In this document: positions 45,061-54,674 of the stretch, piece by piece
Layout: each line of letters starts with the position of its first letter
Position numbering within the stretch: the first letter of the stretch is position 1
Source: Cellulomonas soli
Lineage (GTDB): Bacteria > Actinomycetota > Actinomycetes > Actinomycetales > Cellulomonadaceae
Assembly: GCF_013409305.1 (NCBI RefSeq)
Contig: NZ_JACBZJ010000001.1
Span: 4,154,001-4,218,000, forward strand
Length of the DNA stretch: 64,000 nt
Direction of reading: 5' to 3'
Notes under the pieces: model-generated
The model's database searches: none
Told to the model about the DNA's origin: nothing
The model's input: the letters and a program-made list of their open reading frames with translations, nothing else
Made by a program: the position numbers and the translations under genes

Positions 45061-46184
45061 TCGTCCTCCTCCGCCGCCAGCTGACCGCAGGCCCCGTCGA
45101 TGTCCGACCCGCGCGTGTCGCGGATCGTCGTCGGGATGCCGTGCGCCCGCAAGCGTGCCACGAACTCCTGCTCGACCTCCGGCTCGCTCGCCGTCCACTT
45201 CGAACCGGGTGTCGGGTTGAGCGGGATCGGGTTGCAGTGCACCCAGCCGCGGCCGCGGGCGTTGAGCTTCTCGCCCAGCAGGTCCGCCCGCCAGGCATGG
45301 TCGTTGATGTCCTTGATCAGGGCGTACTCGATCGAGACGCGCCGACCCGTGGTCACGAAGTAGCGGTGCGCCGCGTCCAACGCCTCGTCGACGGCCCACC
45401 GGGTGTTGATCGGCACGAGCTCGCCGCGCAGCTCGTCGTCCGGCGCGTGCAGCGACAGGGCGAGCGTCACCGGGATCCCCTCGGCAGCCAGCTTGTCGAT
45501 CGCGGGCACCAGGCCGACCGTCGACACGGTCACGTTGCGCGCCGACATGCCGAAGCCGTCGGGCGCGGGCGCGACCAGGCGCCGCACCGTCTCGATGACC
45601 GCCTTGTAGTTGGCCATCGGCTCGCCCATGCCCATGAACACCACGTTCGAGAGCCGACCCGGACCACCCGGGATCTCCCCGTCGGCCAGGGCACGTGCCG
45701 CCGCACGCACCTGCTCGACGATCTCGGCGGTCGACAGGTTGCGCGTCAGGCCCAGCTGGCCCGTCGCGCAGAACGGGCAGGCCATCCCGCAGCCGACCTG
45801 GCTCGAGACGCACAGCGTCGAACGGTTCGTGTAGCGCATCAGCACCGACTCGACCTTCACGCCGTCGAACAGGTGCCACAAGGTCTTGACCGTCGTGCCG
45901 CCGTCGGCCGTCAGCGTGCGCACCGAGGTGAGCAGCTGCGGGAACAGCTCCTCACCGATCCGGTCGCGGATCGCCGCGGGAAGGTCGGTCATCTCGGAGG
46001 GGTCCGAGGTCAGGTGCGTGAAGTAGTGCGTCGCCAGCTGCTTGGCCCGGAACGGCTTCTCCCCCAGGGCCGTCACCGCCTCGACCCGCTGCTCGGGCGT
46101 CAGGTCGACGAAGTGGCGCGGCGGCTTGCCACGCGCTCCACGGGTCGGCGCGGACATGTCCAGTCGGACGGGCGTCCCGGTCAC
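45057..46184 (-). CDS. rlmN: 23S rRNA (adenine(2503)-C(2))-methyltransferase RlmN
   Basis: 375 residues. A radical SAM enzyme with the cluster motif CGMACPFC (C132, C136, C139) and GMGEPMANY; the second catalytic Cys is near the C-terminus (GACGQL). It methylates A2503 of 23S rRNA and A37 of some tRNAs. The start is GTG 46184. It lies downstream of cdsA and overlaps the DivIVA-like gene by four bases. Confidence 0.96.
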   Translation of the reverse strand: MTGTPVRLDMSAPTRGARGKPPRHFVDLTPEQRVEAVTALGEKPFRAKQLATHYFTHLTSDPSEMTDLPAAIRDRIGEELFPQLLTSVRTLTADGGTTVKTLWHLFDGVKVESVLMRYTNRSTLCVSSQVGCGMACPFCATGQLGLTRNLSTAEIVEQVRAAARALADGEIPGGPGRLSNVVFMGMGEPMANYKAVIETVRRLVAPAPDGFGMSARNVTVSTVGLVPAIDKLAAEGIPVTLALSLHAPDDELRGELVPINTRWAVDEALDAAHRYFVTTGRRVSIEYALIKDINDHAWRADLLGEKLNARGRGWVHCNPIPLNPTPGSKWTASEPEVEQEFVARLRAHGIPTTIRDTRGSDIDGACGQLAAEEDE

Positions 46185-46201
46185 GGGTGCCCCCTCTCGG
46201 G

Positions 46202-47044
46202 TCAGGCGGGCAGCAGCACTGCCAGGATCACGTACACGGCGGGAGCCGTGAGCAGCAGGGAGTCGAGCCGGTCCAGAAGACCACCGTGACCGGGCAGCAA
46301 CGTGCCCATGTCCTTCAGCTCGAGATCCCGCTTCAGCAACGACTCGGCCAGGTCGCCGAGCGTGGCGGTGGCGACGGTCGCCAGGCCGAGGAACAGGCCG
46401 ACGAGCGGGTCACCCTCGAAGGCGACCTGCACCCCGACGACCCCGACGACGCTGGCCAGCACGATCGAGCCGACCAGCCCCTCCCAGGTCTTCTTCGGGC
46501 TGACCTTGGGCGCCATGGGGTGACGACCCAGCAGGGCACCGACCGCGTAGCCGCCCGTGTCGCTGGCGACCGGCAGGAGGACGAACAGCATCACGCGGGC
46601 CGCACCGTCGGGCTCGGCCAGCATGAGCATGACGAAACCACCGAGGAACGGCAGGTACGCGGCCGCGAACGTGGCGGCCGAGGCGTCCCGCAGCGCGGCC
46701 AGCCCGTGGCCGTCCAGCGCCCTCCACACGACGACGCCGCCGACGGTCAAGGAGAACGCCACGAACAGGGCCTCGGGCCCCGAGGTGTACGCCGAGACCA
46801 TGATGCCGACCGCACCGACCAGCAGCGGGAGCAGCGGCAGATGGATCGCCCGGCGGGTGAACGCCTGGGCGAGCTCCCACAACGAGGCGCAGACCGCGAC
46901 GATCGCGAGGACCGCGAACGCCTCCTTGCGGATGAAGAGGCTCGCGACGACCGCGACCAGCAGGCTGACGCCCACGAGGATCGCGACAGGCAGGTCACGG
47001 CCCGAGCGCGGGGTGCGGGGGGCGGCGACGGCGTGCTCCGTCAT
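46202..47044 (-). CDS. cdsA: Phosphatidate cytidylyltransferase
   Basis: 280 residues, about eight membrane helices. The CDS signature is spread over VSPKKTWEG and [16 protein letters not shown], then [14 protein letters not shown], with the catalytic Asp and Mg-binding residues. It makes CDP-diacylglycerol, the precursor of all phospholipids, in the inner membrane. The ATG overlaps the frr stop by one base (TGATG), so the two are coupled. Confidence 0.95.
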   Translation of the reverse strand: MTEHAVAAPRTPRSGRDLPVAILVGVSLLVAVVASLFIRKEAFAVLAIVAVCASLWELAQAFTRRAIHLPLLPLLVGAVGIMVSAYTSGPEALFVAFSLTVGGVVVWRALDGHGLAALRDASAATFAAAYLPFLGGFVMLMLAEPDGAARVMLFVLLPVASDTGGYAVGALLGRHPMAPKVSPKKTWEGLVGSIVLASVVGVVGVQVAFEGDPLVGLFLGLATVATATLGDLAESLLKRDLELKDMGTLLPGHGGLLDRLDSLLLTAPAVYVILAVLLPA

Positions 47045-47601
47045 CAGACCTCGAGGAGCTCGTGCTCCTTGGACGTGAGCAGGTGGTCGATGAGGTCGAC
47101 GTGCTTCTTCGTCAGCCCCTCGAGCTCCTTCTCCGCCCGCTGGACCTCGTCCTCGCCGGCCTCACCGTCCTTGACGATGCGGTCGAGCTCCTCCTTGGCC
47201 TTGCGACGCACGCTGCGCACCGCGATGCGGGCGTCCTCCGCCTTGGCCTTGGCCAGCTTGACGAAGTCGCGGCGGCGCTCCTCCGTCAGAGCCGGCAGCA
47301 CGACCCGGATGACGTTGCCGTCGCTGGTCGGGTTCACGCCCAGGTCGGAGTCGCGCAGCGCCTTCTCGATGGCGTGCGAGGCCGACTTGTCGAACGGCGA
47401 GACCAGCACGGTGCGCGCCTCGGTCACGTTGAACGACGCCAGCTGCTGCAGCGGCGTCGGGCTGCCGTAGTAGTCGACGAACACCTTGGAGAACATCGCG
47501 GCGTTCGCACGGCCCGTACGGATCGTCGCGAAGTCGTCCTTGGCGACCTCGATCGCCTTGTCCATCTTCTCCTCGGCCTCGAGGAGGGTCTCGTCGATCA
47601 C
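47044..47601 (-). CDS. frr: Ribosome recycling factor
   Basis: 185 residues, exactly the family length. Motifs: [54 protein letters not shown] and [13 protein letters not shown]. It splits post-termination ribosomes with EF-G. GTG 47601 has AAGGAG five bases upstream. It follows pyrH by 60 bases and overlaps cdsA. Confidence 0.97.
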   Translation of the reverse strand: MIDETLLEAEEKMDKAIEVAKDDFATIRTGRANAAMFSKVFVDYYGSPTPLQQLASFNVTEARTVLVSPFDKSASHAIEKALRDSDLGVNPTSDGNVIRVVLPALTEERRRDFVKLAKAKAEDARIAVRSVRRKAKEELDRIVKDGEAGEDEVQRAEKELEGLTKKHVDLIDHLLTSKEHELLEV

Positions 47602-47661
47602 CGGAGCTCCTTCGTGCATGTGGGGTGGTGCGGGTGGCTGGAGGTACGGTCTGGCCGCAGG

Positions 47662-48399
47662 TCAGTCGGCGGTGACCAGGGTGCCGATCTTCTCACCCTG
47701 CAGGGCGCGGGTGACGTTCCCCCGCTCCTCCAGGCCGAAGACACGCATCACGACGTCGTTGTCACGGCACAGGCTCAGCGCCGTGGCGTCCATGACGGCG
47801 AGGTCGTTGACGAGCGCGTCGGTGTAGGTCAGGTGCTCGAGGCGCGTGGCCGTCGGGTCCGTGCGCGGGTCCGCCGAGTAGACGGCGTCGACGCCGTTCT
47901 TGCCCATGAGGACCTCCTGGCAGTGCGTCTCGAGGGCGCGCTGGACCGAGACGGTGTCCGTGGAGAAGAACGGCATGCCGGCGCCCGCGCCGAAGATCAC
48001 GACGCGGCCCTTCTCCAGGTGGCGGATCGCCCGCAGCGGGATGTACGGCTCGGCGACCTGACCCATCGTGATGGCCGTCTGCACCCGAGTGCTGACCCCG
48101 GCCTGCTCGAGGAAGTCCTGGAGCGCGAGGCAGTTCATCACCGTGCCGAGCATGCCCATGTAGTCGGCACGCGCGCGGTCCATGCCGTTCTGCGCGAGCT
48201 CGGCACCTCGGAAGAAGTTGCCTCCCCCGACCACGATGGCGACCTCGACACCGGCACGGACGGCCACCGCGATCTCCGCGGCGATCCGACGCACCACCTC
48301 GGCGGCCAGACCGATGTCGCCACCTCCGAACGACTCGCCCGAGAGCTTGAGCAGGACGCGTCGACGTGGTGCGGTCTCAGCGGTCAGGTCCTCGGTCAC
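47662..48399 (-). CDS. pyrH: UMP kinase
   Basis: 245 residues. Amino acid kinase fold with [24 protein letters not shown] and the nucleotide-binding region [16 protein letters not shown]. It makes UDP from UMP as a hexamer. GTG 48399 has GGAGGA upstream. The strong hairpin after tsf suggests it also has its own promoter, though none is clear in the 83 bases between. Confidence 0.96.
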   Translation of the reverse strand: MTEDLTAETAPRRRVLLKLSGESFGGGDIGLAAEVVRRIAAEIAVAVRAGVEVAIVVGGGNFFRGAELAQNGMDRARADYMGMLGTVMNCLALQDFLEQAGVSTRVQTAITMGQVAEPYIPLRAIRHLEKGRVVIFGAGAGMPFFSTDTVSVQRALETHCQEVLMGKNGVDAVYSADPRTDPTATRLEHLTYTDALVNDLAVMDATALSLCRDNDVVMRVFGLEERGNVTRALQGEKIGTLVTAD

Positions 48400-48481
48400 G
48401 GGTCCTCCACGATCCGTTCGGTGCTGCTGGCTGCTGCCGGTGAGGCACGGGTGCTGCAGGGGCGCTCGGGCCCCGGTGCGC

Positions 48482-48515
48482 CGGTGGCCCCGACCCGAGC
48501 GGGTCGGGGCCACCG
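48482..48515 (-). terminator. Terminator after tsf
   Basis: CGGTGGCCCCGACCC and GGGTCGGGGCCACCG form a perfect 15-base stem with a 4-base loop, 15 bases after the tsf stop. It ends or attenuates the rpsB-tsf transcript before pyrH. Confidence 0.75.
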
Positions 48516-48530
48516 ATCACAGGGACGAGA

Positions 48531-49376
48531 TCAGGCTCCCACGCGGAACCGCACGAACGCGGTGACCGTGCCGCCGGCCTCGGTGAGCACCTGGCCGACC
48601 GTCTTCTTCGGGTCCTTGGCGAACGCCTGCTCGAGCAGCACGTTCTCCTTGAAGAAGCCGTTGAGGCGACCCTCGATGATCTTCGGCAGCGCGGCCTCGG
48701 GCTTGCCCTCGTTCCGCGCCGTCTCCTCGGCGATGTGGCGCTCGGACGCGACGGTCTCGGCCGGGACCTCCTCGCGCGTGAGGAAGGTGGGCGAGTACGC
48801 CGCGATGTGCGTCGCGACGTCACGGGCCACGCCCGCCGCGGCCGTGTCGGTCGCCACGAGGACGCCGACCTGCGGGGGCAGGTCCTTGCTGACCTTGTGC
48901 AGGTAGACCTCGACGTGCTCGCCGGCCACACGGCCCAGGCGACGCACGACGACCTTCTCGCCGAGCGTGGCAGCCGTCTCGTCGACGACCGACTGCAGCG
49001 AGGCGCCGTCGACGTCCTCGGCCAGCAGGGCGTCCGCGTCACGGGCGGCGGAGGTCGCCGCCGTGGCGATGACCTTCTCCGCGAGCGCGATGAACGAGGC
49101 GTTCTTCGCAACGAAGTCCGTCTCGGAGTTGACCTCGACCAGCACGCCGGTCTGGCCCTCGCCGTCGGCCGTGGGGCCGACGTGCGCGACGACCAGACCG
49201 TCGGAGGCCGAACGGCCCTCGCGCTTGCCGACGCCCTTGAGGCCCTTCACGCGGATGATCTCGAGCGCCTTGTCGGCGTCACCCTCGGCCTCCTCGAGCG
49301 CCTTCTTGACGTCGAGCATGCCCGCACCGGTCTTCTCGCGCAGCGCCTTGATGTCTGCCAGCGAGTAGTTCGCCAT
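48531..49376 (-). CDS. tsf: Elongation factor Ts
   Basis: 281 residues. The N-terminal UBA-like domain is LADIKALREKTGAGMLDVKKAL, and the core has VEVNSETDFVAKN, the TDFVAKN guanine-exchange motif. It recharges EF-Tu with GTP. It follows rpsB by 43 bases and is followed by the strong hairpin. Confidence 0.97.
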   Translation of the reverse strand: MANYSLADIKALREKTGAGMLDVKKALEEAEGDADKALEIIRVKGLKGVGKREGRSASDGLVVAHVGPTADGEGQTGVLVEVNSETDFVAKNASFIALAEKVIATAATSAARDADALLAEDVDGASLQSVVDETAATLGEKVVVRRLGRVAGEHVEVYLHKVSKDLPPQVGVLVATDTAAAGVARDVATHIAAYSPTFLTREEVPAETVASERHIAEETARNEGKPEAALPKIIEGRLNGFFKENVLLEQAFAKDPKKTVGQVLTEAGGTVTAFVRFRVGA

Positions 49377-49419
49377 CAGTGTCCGTCCTTAGTCGTGGTG
49401 GGTGCGATGGAGCAACGCG

Positions 49420-50364
49420 TCACTCGGACGCGGCGTCGCCCTCGGCCGGGGCCTCGGCTGCGGCCGGCTCGACGACGGCGGCCTCCTCGACGACGGGAGC
49501 CTCCTCGACGACCTCGGCGACGACCGGGGCGGTCTCCTCGGCAGCGGGCGCAGCCTCCTCGGCGACCGGGGCGGCCTGCAGGTCGGCCTCGGCACCGGCG
49601 AGCAGCTCACGCTCCCACTCGGCGAGCGGCTCGGCACCGGCCTCGGCACCCTCGGTGGCCGCGGTGCGACCCGAGTGACGCTTGAGCAGACCGTCGGCCG
49701 CGGCGTCCGCGATCACACGGGTCAGCAGGTGGACGGCGCGGATCGCGTCGTCGTTGCCCGGGATCGGGTAGTCGACGACGTCGGGGTCGCAGTTGGTGTC
49801 CAGGATCGCGACGACCGGGATGTTGAGCTTGCGCGCCTCGTCGACCGCGAGGTGCTCCTTGTTCGTGTCGACGATCCACACGGCCGAGGGAACCTTGACC
49901 ATGTCACGGATGCCACCGAGCGTCTTGGCGAGCTTGTCCTTCTCGCGACGCATGATCAGCAGCTCCTTCTTGGTGAAGGCGCTCCCGGCGACGTCGTCGA
50001 AGTCGATGAGCTCGAGCTCCTTGAGGCGCTGCAGACGCTTGTTCACCGTGGCGAAGTTGGTGAGCATGCCACCGAGCCAACGCTGGTTGACGTACGGCAT
50101 GCCGACGCGGGCTGCCTGCTCGGCGACGGCCTCCTGGGCCTGCTTCTTGGTGCCGACGAACAGGATGCTGCCGCCGTGGGCGACGGTCTGGCTGACGAAG
50201 TCGTACGCGCGGTCGATGTAGGACAGCGACTGCTGCAGGTCGACGATGTAGATGCCGTTGCGCTCGGTGAAGATGAAGCGCTTCATCTTCGGGTTCCAGC
50301 GGCGGGTCTGGTGCCCGAAGTGGACACCGCTCTCGAGCAGCTGACGCATGGTCACGACGGCCAT
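49420..50364 (-). CDS. rpsB: 30S ribosomal protein S2 with Ala/Glu-rich tail
   Basis: 314 residues, about 60 longer than E. coli S2. Core motifs: [30 protein letters not shown] and [19 protein letters not shown]. The C-terminal tail is a low-complexity Ala, Glu, Val, Pro stretch, seen in other actinobacterial S2 proteins. ATG 50362-50364 has GGAAGGA upstream. The gene has a leader of up to about 250 bases if the predicted -10 at 50618 is used. Confidence 0.97.
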   Translation of the reverse strand: MAVVTMRQLLESGVHFGHQTRRWNPKMKRFIFTERNGIYIVDLQQSLSYIDRAYDFVSQTVAHGGSILFVGTKKQAQEAVAEQAARVGMPYVNQRWLGGMLTNFATVNKRLQRLKELELIDFDDVAGSAFTKKELLIMRREKDKLAKTLGGIRDMVKVPSAVWIVDTNKEHLAVDEARKLNIPVVAILDTNCDPDVVDYPIPGNDDAIRAVHLLTRVIADAAADGLLKRHSGRTAATEGAEAGAEPLAEWERELLAGAEADLQAAPVAEEAAPAAEETAPVVAEVVEEAPVVEEAAVVEPAAAEAPAEGDAASE

Positions 50365-50775
50365 GGCACGTCCTTCCGGCGCCCATCCGACGGGGTGGGC
50401 GCACAGTCGTGCGGTCCCGCCGGAACGGGCCCGCGTCTCGGTTGTCGGCACCGATGCTCAGATCGGCACCCCTGGCACCATGTCGACGGCGTCCCCGGGC
50501 GAACCCGGACCGATGCCGCTGCCGACCCCGGCCGCAGCCGGACCGACGAGGTCGGACCGGGCGGCGTGCCGAGAGGATGGCGCGCGAAGTCGACCGGCAC
50601 GGACCGGTCGCACCCGAAGTCTAGCGGACTCGCGGACGTGACCCGACCGGGGAGCTCGGCCGAGCACGGAGCCCAGCCGATCCCGGCGCACCCACAGCCC
50701 ACCGACCGTGCCCAGGCACCCCGCTCGTGCGCCGCCGGCCGATCCGTCGGGACGACGACCCACCAGCATCGGCGG
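50365..50775. other. 411-base divergent intergenic region between rpsB and the M23 peptidase
   Basis: No gene is supported. For rpsB the best -10 is TAGACT on the minus strand (50618-50623) without a good -35, leaving a long, GC-rich leader that could fold and hold an S2 control element. A small hairpin (ACCGG/CCGGT) follows the expected start of transcription. Nothing else is clear. Confidence 0.45.
50618..50623 (-). promoter_or_regulatory. Possible rpsB -10 box
   Basis: TAGACT on the minus strand, 253 bases before the rpsB ATG, in a local dip of GC content. There is no convincing -35. Confidence 0.3.
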
Positions 50776-51336
50776 ATGGCCTCCCCCCTGCCCGGCGCCC
50801 GGGGCCGCCCGGCGCTCGTCGGCACGCTCGCCCTGCTCGTCGGCGGGATCCTGCCCGGCCTCGCCGCGGCCGACGCATCGCCGACACCGGCCTCGCCGGG
50901 CACCACGACGAGCCCCGCGTACGCCGCACCGACCGACGGTGCACCGACCCTGCTGCGCCCGTTCGAACGGCCCGCCGAGGTGTGGGCGCCGGGGCACCGG
51001 GGCGTCGACCTCGCGGCCGAGCCGGGCAGCAGGGTGCTCGCACCGGTCGACGGCACCGTGTCGTTCGCCGGCCCGGTCGCGGGCCGAGGCATCGTGACGG
51101 TCGTCGACGCCGACGGGCTGCGATCCAGCCTCGAACCCGTGGACCCCGTCGTGGCGACCGGACAGGGCGTGCACCGCGGGGACGTGGTGGCCACGGTCAG
51201 CACCGACGCCGCCGCCTCGTCGCACTGCGCGCCCGCGACGTGCCTGCACTGGGGCGTCCGGCGTGGGACCGACTACCTCGACCCGATGGACCTGCTCGGT
51301 GCGCCCGGACCCGTGGTGCTGCTGCCGGACCGCTGA
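50776..51336 (+). CDS. M23-family (LytM-like) peptidoglycan peptidase
   Basis: 186 residues. A signal peptide (VGTLALLVGGILPGLAAADA) precedes a Pro/Thr linker and an M23 domain: HRGVDLAA gives zinc ligands His and Asp, and CLHWGV gives the third His. The first His of the usual HxH is Cys here (TCLHWGVRRG), a variant I recall from actinobacterial M23 proteins in this locus, so hydrolytic activity is uncertain. It is probably a secreted cell-wall hydrolase or an activator of one. No clear ribosome binding site precedes the ATG. M. tuberculosis Rv2891 occupies the same place next to rpsB. Confidence 0.85.
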   Translation: MASPLPGARGRPALVGTLALLVGGILPGLAAADASPTPASPGTTTSPAYAAPTDGAPTLLRPFERPAEVWAPGHRGVDLAAEPGSRVLAPVDGTVSFAGPVAGRGIVTVVDADGLRSSLEPVDPVVATGQGVHRGDVVATVSTDAAASSHCAPATCLHWGVRRGTDYLDPMDLLGAPGPVVLLPDR

Positions 51337-51342
51337 CGGACG

Positions 51343-51366
51343 GCCTCCACCCACGGCGTGGGCGGC
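51343..51366. terminator. Weak terminator between M23 gene and sigma gene
   Basis: In the 37-base gap between converging genes, CCCAC and GTGGG with a 3-base loop form the core of an imperfect hairpin; flanking CTGACG/CGTCAG arms can extend it. Confidence 0.35.
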
Positions 51367-51373
51367 AGGGTCG

Positions 51374-52267
51374 TCAGACGCGTTCGGCCTCGAGCAGGTG
51401 CGTCCGCAGCCGCACCATGGCCGCCGTGTGCATCTGCGAGATGCGCGACTCCGTCACGCCCAGGACCCGACCGATCTCGGCCAGCGTCATGCCCTCGTAG
51501 TAGTACAGGACGACGACGATGCGCTCGCGCTCGCCGAGCTGCTCGATCGCACGCGCCAGCAGGTACTTCGTCTCCTGCGCCTCGAGCGAACCTGCCGGGT
51601 CGACCACCCGGTCGTCGCTCAGCGTCTCCCCCAGCGACACCGCACCGGGACGGTCGTCGCCGCCACCCAGGAGCTCGTCGAGAGCTGCGACGTTGACGGT
51701 CGAGAGCTGGGTGAACACCGCGCGCAGGTCGTCGACACCGATCTCGAGCCGGGCCGCGACCTCGCGCTCCGTCGGAACGCGGTGCAGCTCGCCCTCGAGC
51801 TCGGCATAGGCACGGTCCACGGCGCGCGCCTTCGTCCGCACCGAACGCGGGACCCAGTCGATCGCCCGCAGCTCGTCGATGATCGCTCCGCGGATCCTCG
51901 AGGAGGCGTACGACTCGAACTTCACCGCACGGTCGGTCTCGTACTTCTCGATCGCGTCGATCAGCCCGAACATGCCGTAGGAGACCAGGTCGGCCTGCTC
52001 GACCGTGTTCGGCAGGCGCATGCCCACCCGGCCCGCGACAGCCGACACGAGCGGTGCGTAGTGCAGGATCAGCCGCTCGCGCGAGACCTGGCACGCCTCG
52101 GCCTTGAAGACCGCCCACAGCCGGGCGACCTCGAGCGCGAGGGCATCGACCGGCGCCACGGTCGGCTCGTCGACCGGGACGACCACACGCTGGGACGGGA
52201 TGACACCGTCGGGTGCGGAGCCGGCGAACCGCGCACGCGCGTCGAGCGCGTCGGTCTGTACGGTCAT
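51374..52267 (-). CDS. RNA polymerase sigma factor of the FliA/WhiG (sigma-28) family
   Basis: 297 residues. Region 2 is clear (ADLVSYGMFGLIDAIEKYE, FESYASSRIRGAIIDELR), region 3 follows (RAIDWVPRSVRTKAR), and region 4 has MTLAEIGRVLGVTESRISQ. The spacing and FGLIDAIEKY match WhiG and FliA, sigma factors for sporulation or flagella. In this locus of actinobacteria WhiG is typical; if the organism is motile, flagellar genes are a likely target. ATG 52267 has CTGGAG upstream, 19 bases after xerC, so they are likely co-transcribed. Confidence 0.92.
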   Translation of the reverse strand: MTVQTDALDARARFAGSAPDGVIPSQRVVVPVDEPTVAPVDALALEVARLWAVFKAEACQVSRERLILHYAPLVSAVAGRVGMRLPNTVEQADLVSYGMFGLIDAIEKYETDRAVKFESYASSRIRGAIIDELRAIDWVPRSVRTKARAVDRAYAELEGELHRVPTEREVAARLEIGVDDLRAVFTQLSTVNVAALDELLGGGDDRPGAVSLGETLSDDRVVDPAGSLEAQETKYLLARAIEQLGERERIVVVLYYYEGMTLAEIGRVLGVTESRISQMHTAAMVRLRTHLLEAERV

Positions 52268-52286
52268 GGTCTGCTCCAGTTCTCGC

Positions 52287-53219
52287 TCAAGCCCGGGGGT
52301 GCGCGAGCTCGAAGGCGGAGCGCAGGCGCTCCGCGGACACGTGGGTGTAGCGCTGGGTCGTCGCGAGGCTCGCGTGACCCAGGAACTCTTGGACGCTGCG
52401 CAGGTCGGACCCGCGCTCGAGCAGGTGCGTGGCGGCGGTGTGCCGCAGCGCGTGCGGCGCCACGTCGTCGACCCCGGCGAGTGCCGCGACCTGGTGCACG
52501 ACCTCGCGCAGCTGGCGCTGGTCGATCCGCCCCCCGCGCCGACCGAGGAACAGGGCCGCCGGCGAGTCCTCACGCGCCAGTGCCGGTCGACCCAGGTCCA
52601 GCCAGGTGCGCAACGCGACAGCGGCCGGCCGACCGAAGGGGACGACACGCTCCTTGTCGCCCTTGCCGACGACCCTGATCGTGCGCTCCGCGAGGTCCAC
52701 GTCGTCGACGTCGACCCCGCAGGCCTCCCCGACCCGCACGCCGGAGGCGTACAGGAGCTCGAGCGCAGCCCAGTCGCGCAGGTGGACGGGGTCACCGTCC
52801 TCGGCCCGGGCACGTGCCGTGTCGAGCAGCTCGCCCACCGGGCCGGTGCCGAGCACCGTCGGGAGGGTCACGCCCGGACGCGCGCTCGCGAGCCTCGCAG
52901 CCGGATCGGCCGCGACACGACCGGTTCGGGCAGCCCACTCGAAGAACGTCCGCACCGCGGCGCCCCGTCGGGCCAGCGTCGCGCGCGAGCGATGCGCCGT
53001 CGCCATCGAGGCCAACCAGCCGCGCAGGGTGGCCAGGTCGACGGCGTCCACCGTGGCGCGTCCGTGCCGGAAGGCGTAGCCGAGCATCTGCTCGACATCG
53101 CCCACATAGGCCCGCACCGTGTGCTCCGACAGACCCCGCTGCGCGCGCAGGTGCAGCGCGAAGTCGGCCACCAGGAGCGTGCGCTCCTGGGTGGTCGCTG
53201 TGGGTTCTGGCGTCTGCAC
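52287..53219 (-). CDS. xerC: Tyrosine recombinase XerC
   Basis: 310 residues. An N-terminal SAM-like core-binding domain (FALHLRAQRGLSEHTVRAYVGD) precedes the catalytic domain. The catalytic set is Arg in LYASGVRVGE, Lys in GKGDKERVVPF, His/Arg in HALRHTAATHLL, His in LGHAS and the nucleophile Tyr in QRYTHV. It resolves chromosome dimers at dif with XerD. The chromosomal locus is conserved, not a phage. The start is GTG 53219. Confidence 0.94.
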   Translation of the reverse strand: MQTPEPTATTQERTLLVADFALHLRAQRGLSEHTVRAYVGDVEQMLGYAFRHGRATVDAVDLATLRGWLASMATAHRSRATLARRGAAVRTFFEWAARTGRVAADPAARLASARPGVTLPTVLGTGPVGELLDTARARAEDGDPVHLRDWAALELLYASGVRVGEACGVDVDDVDLAERTIRVVGKGDKERVVPFGRPAAVALRTWLDLGRPALAREDSPAALFLGRRGGRIDQRQLREVVHQVAALAGVDDVAPHALRHTAATHLLERGSDLRSVQEFLGHASLATTQRYTHVSAERLRSAFELAHPRA

Positions 53220-53316
53220 GGGACAACGGTGACGGGAAACACACCAACGGACAAGGCAGCCTCGCCGTACCTCGCGAATCGGGTGGGGGAATGCGACGGC
53301 AATGTCGGATTCTCAA

Positions 53317-53333
53317 GTCACGATCAGTGTGAC
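53317..53333. promoter_or_regulatory. Inverted repeat upstream of xerC
   Basis: GTCAC and GTGAC flank seven bases in the 234-base gap between dprA and xerC. The region is AT-richer than the genome and probably holds the xerC-sigma promoter. No consensus promoter is clear. Confidence 0.3.
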
Positions 53334-53453
53334 GAGTGACAGATTTCACCCCCGACTGGGCTCAGGGTCGGGCGGGATCGTCCCGAGTGCCGGACGTCGC
53401 ACGCGGCGACCGAGCCGTGAAGGCCCGTCGCGGACGGAGCAGCGCGCGGTCGG

Positions 53454-54674
53454 TCAGGGGCGCCGGACGGCTGCCCGACGCCACAGACCGCCGACGCGGA
53501 CGACCACCCCGTCCAGCTCGAGCAGCCCGAGTGCGCCTCGCGCCTGGGAGAGCGCGACGCCTGCCGACGCGGCGATCTCGTCAGCCGAGCGCGGCGTCCG
53601 GGCGGAGAGCACGTCGAGCACCGCCCGGGCGTGCGGGTCCAGCAGGTCGCCGGCCCTGACGTCCTCGGCGTGTGCCGGTGCGAGGTCGGTGCCGACCAGA
53701 CCGGCCAGCTCCATGACCTCCGCGGCATCCGTCACGCAGACCGCGACGCCCTCGCGCAGCAGCCGGTGCGTCCCGACGGAGGCGACCGAGGTGACAGGAC
53801 CGGGCACGGCGCCCACCGGGCGCAGCAGCCGCGCCGCGTGGTGGGCCGTGCTCAGCGCACCCGAGCGCCACGCCGCCTCGACGACCACGGTCGCCGAGGC
53901 CATCGCGGCGATCATCCGGTTGCGCTGGAGGAATCGGCTCTTGGTGGGGACAGCGCCCGGTGGGACCTCCGCCAGCACCGCTCCTCCGTCGGTCACCGTG
54001 CGCTCGACCAGCCGAGCGTTCCCCGCGGGGTAGGCGCGGTCGACACCGCCGGCCAGCACGACGCAGGTGCGTCCGCCGGCGTGGAGCGCACCCCGGTGTG
54101 CCGCGGCGTCGATCCCGTACGCACCCCCGGAGACGACGCATGCCTCGCGGTGCACGAGACCGTCCGCCAGGTCGAACGCGACCCGGTCGCCGTAGGAGGT
54201 CGAGGCGCGAGCACCGACCAGGGCGACCGACCGGTCGAGCGCCGGGCCGATCGCGGCGCCACGGACCCACAGGCACAGCGGGGCCGTCAGCCCGAGCCCC
54301 TGCAGACCCGCGGGCCACTCGTCGTCGCCCGGGACGACGACCCGCGCCCCCGCGCGCTCGGCCTCGGAGCGCCACGACGCGGGATCGGTGTCGGCGGCCC
54401 GCGCGACGCGTGGCGCCCATCGGTCCAGGGCGCGCTCGACCTGCCGCCGACCGTGCGGACCCAGGTCGCCGCCCCGCTGCTCGAGCTGTTCCCAGGCACC
54501 GTCGGTCGAGGTGCACGACCCGGCGACCCGACGTCGGACCCAGTCGAGCGCCGGTGCGGCACCGACCGCCTCGACGAGCGCACCGGCCACGGCGTCGCCC
54601 GGCTCCACCAGACCGCTCCACACCGCCCGTGCGGCACGCTCCTCGGACGTCACAGCCGCTGCCGACCCGCTCAC
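53454..54674 (-). CDS. dprA: DNA-processing protein DprA
   Basis: 406 residues. The extended Rossmann fold has ALVGARASTSYGDRVAFDLA and VVSGGAYGIDAAAHRGAL, then GGAVLAEVPPGAVPTKSRFLQRNRMIAA. The C-terminal winged helix (ARAVLDVLSARTPRSADEIA) is typical. It protects incoming single-stranded DNA and loads RecA. GTG 54674 overlaps the comM stop (GTGA), so the competence-like pair is coupled. No other natural-competence genes are in the window. Confidence 0.94.
   Translation of the reverse strand: MSGSAAAVTSEERAARAVWSGLVEPGDAVAGALVEAVGAAPALDWVRRRVAGSCTSTDGAWEQLEQRGGDLGPHGRRQVERALDRWAPRVARAADTDPASWRSEAERAGARVVVPGDDEWPAGLQGLGLTAPLCLWVRGAAIGPALDRSVALVGARASTSYGDRVAFDLADGLVHREACVVSGGAYGIDAAAHRGALHAGGRTCVVLAGGVDRAYPAGNARLVERTVTDGGAVLAEVPPGAVPTKSRFLQRNRMIAAMASATVVVEAAWRSGALSTAHHAARLLRPVGAVPGPVTSVASVGTHRLLREGVAVCVTDAAEVMELAGLVGTDLAPAHAEDVRAGDLLDPHARAVLDVLSARTPRSADEIAASAGVALSQARGALGLLELDGVVVRVGGLWRRAAVRRP

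Noticed and set aside
52287..53219. Tyrosine recombinase as a phage or island integrase
   Set aside because: The locus next to dprA and the sigma gene is the conserved chromosomal xerC position, and no attachment-site repeats or phage genes are nearby.
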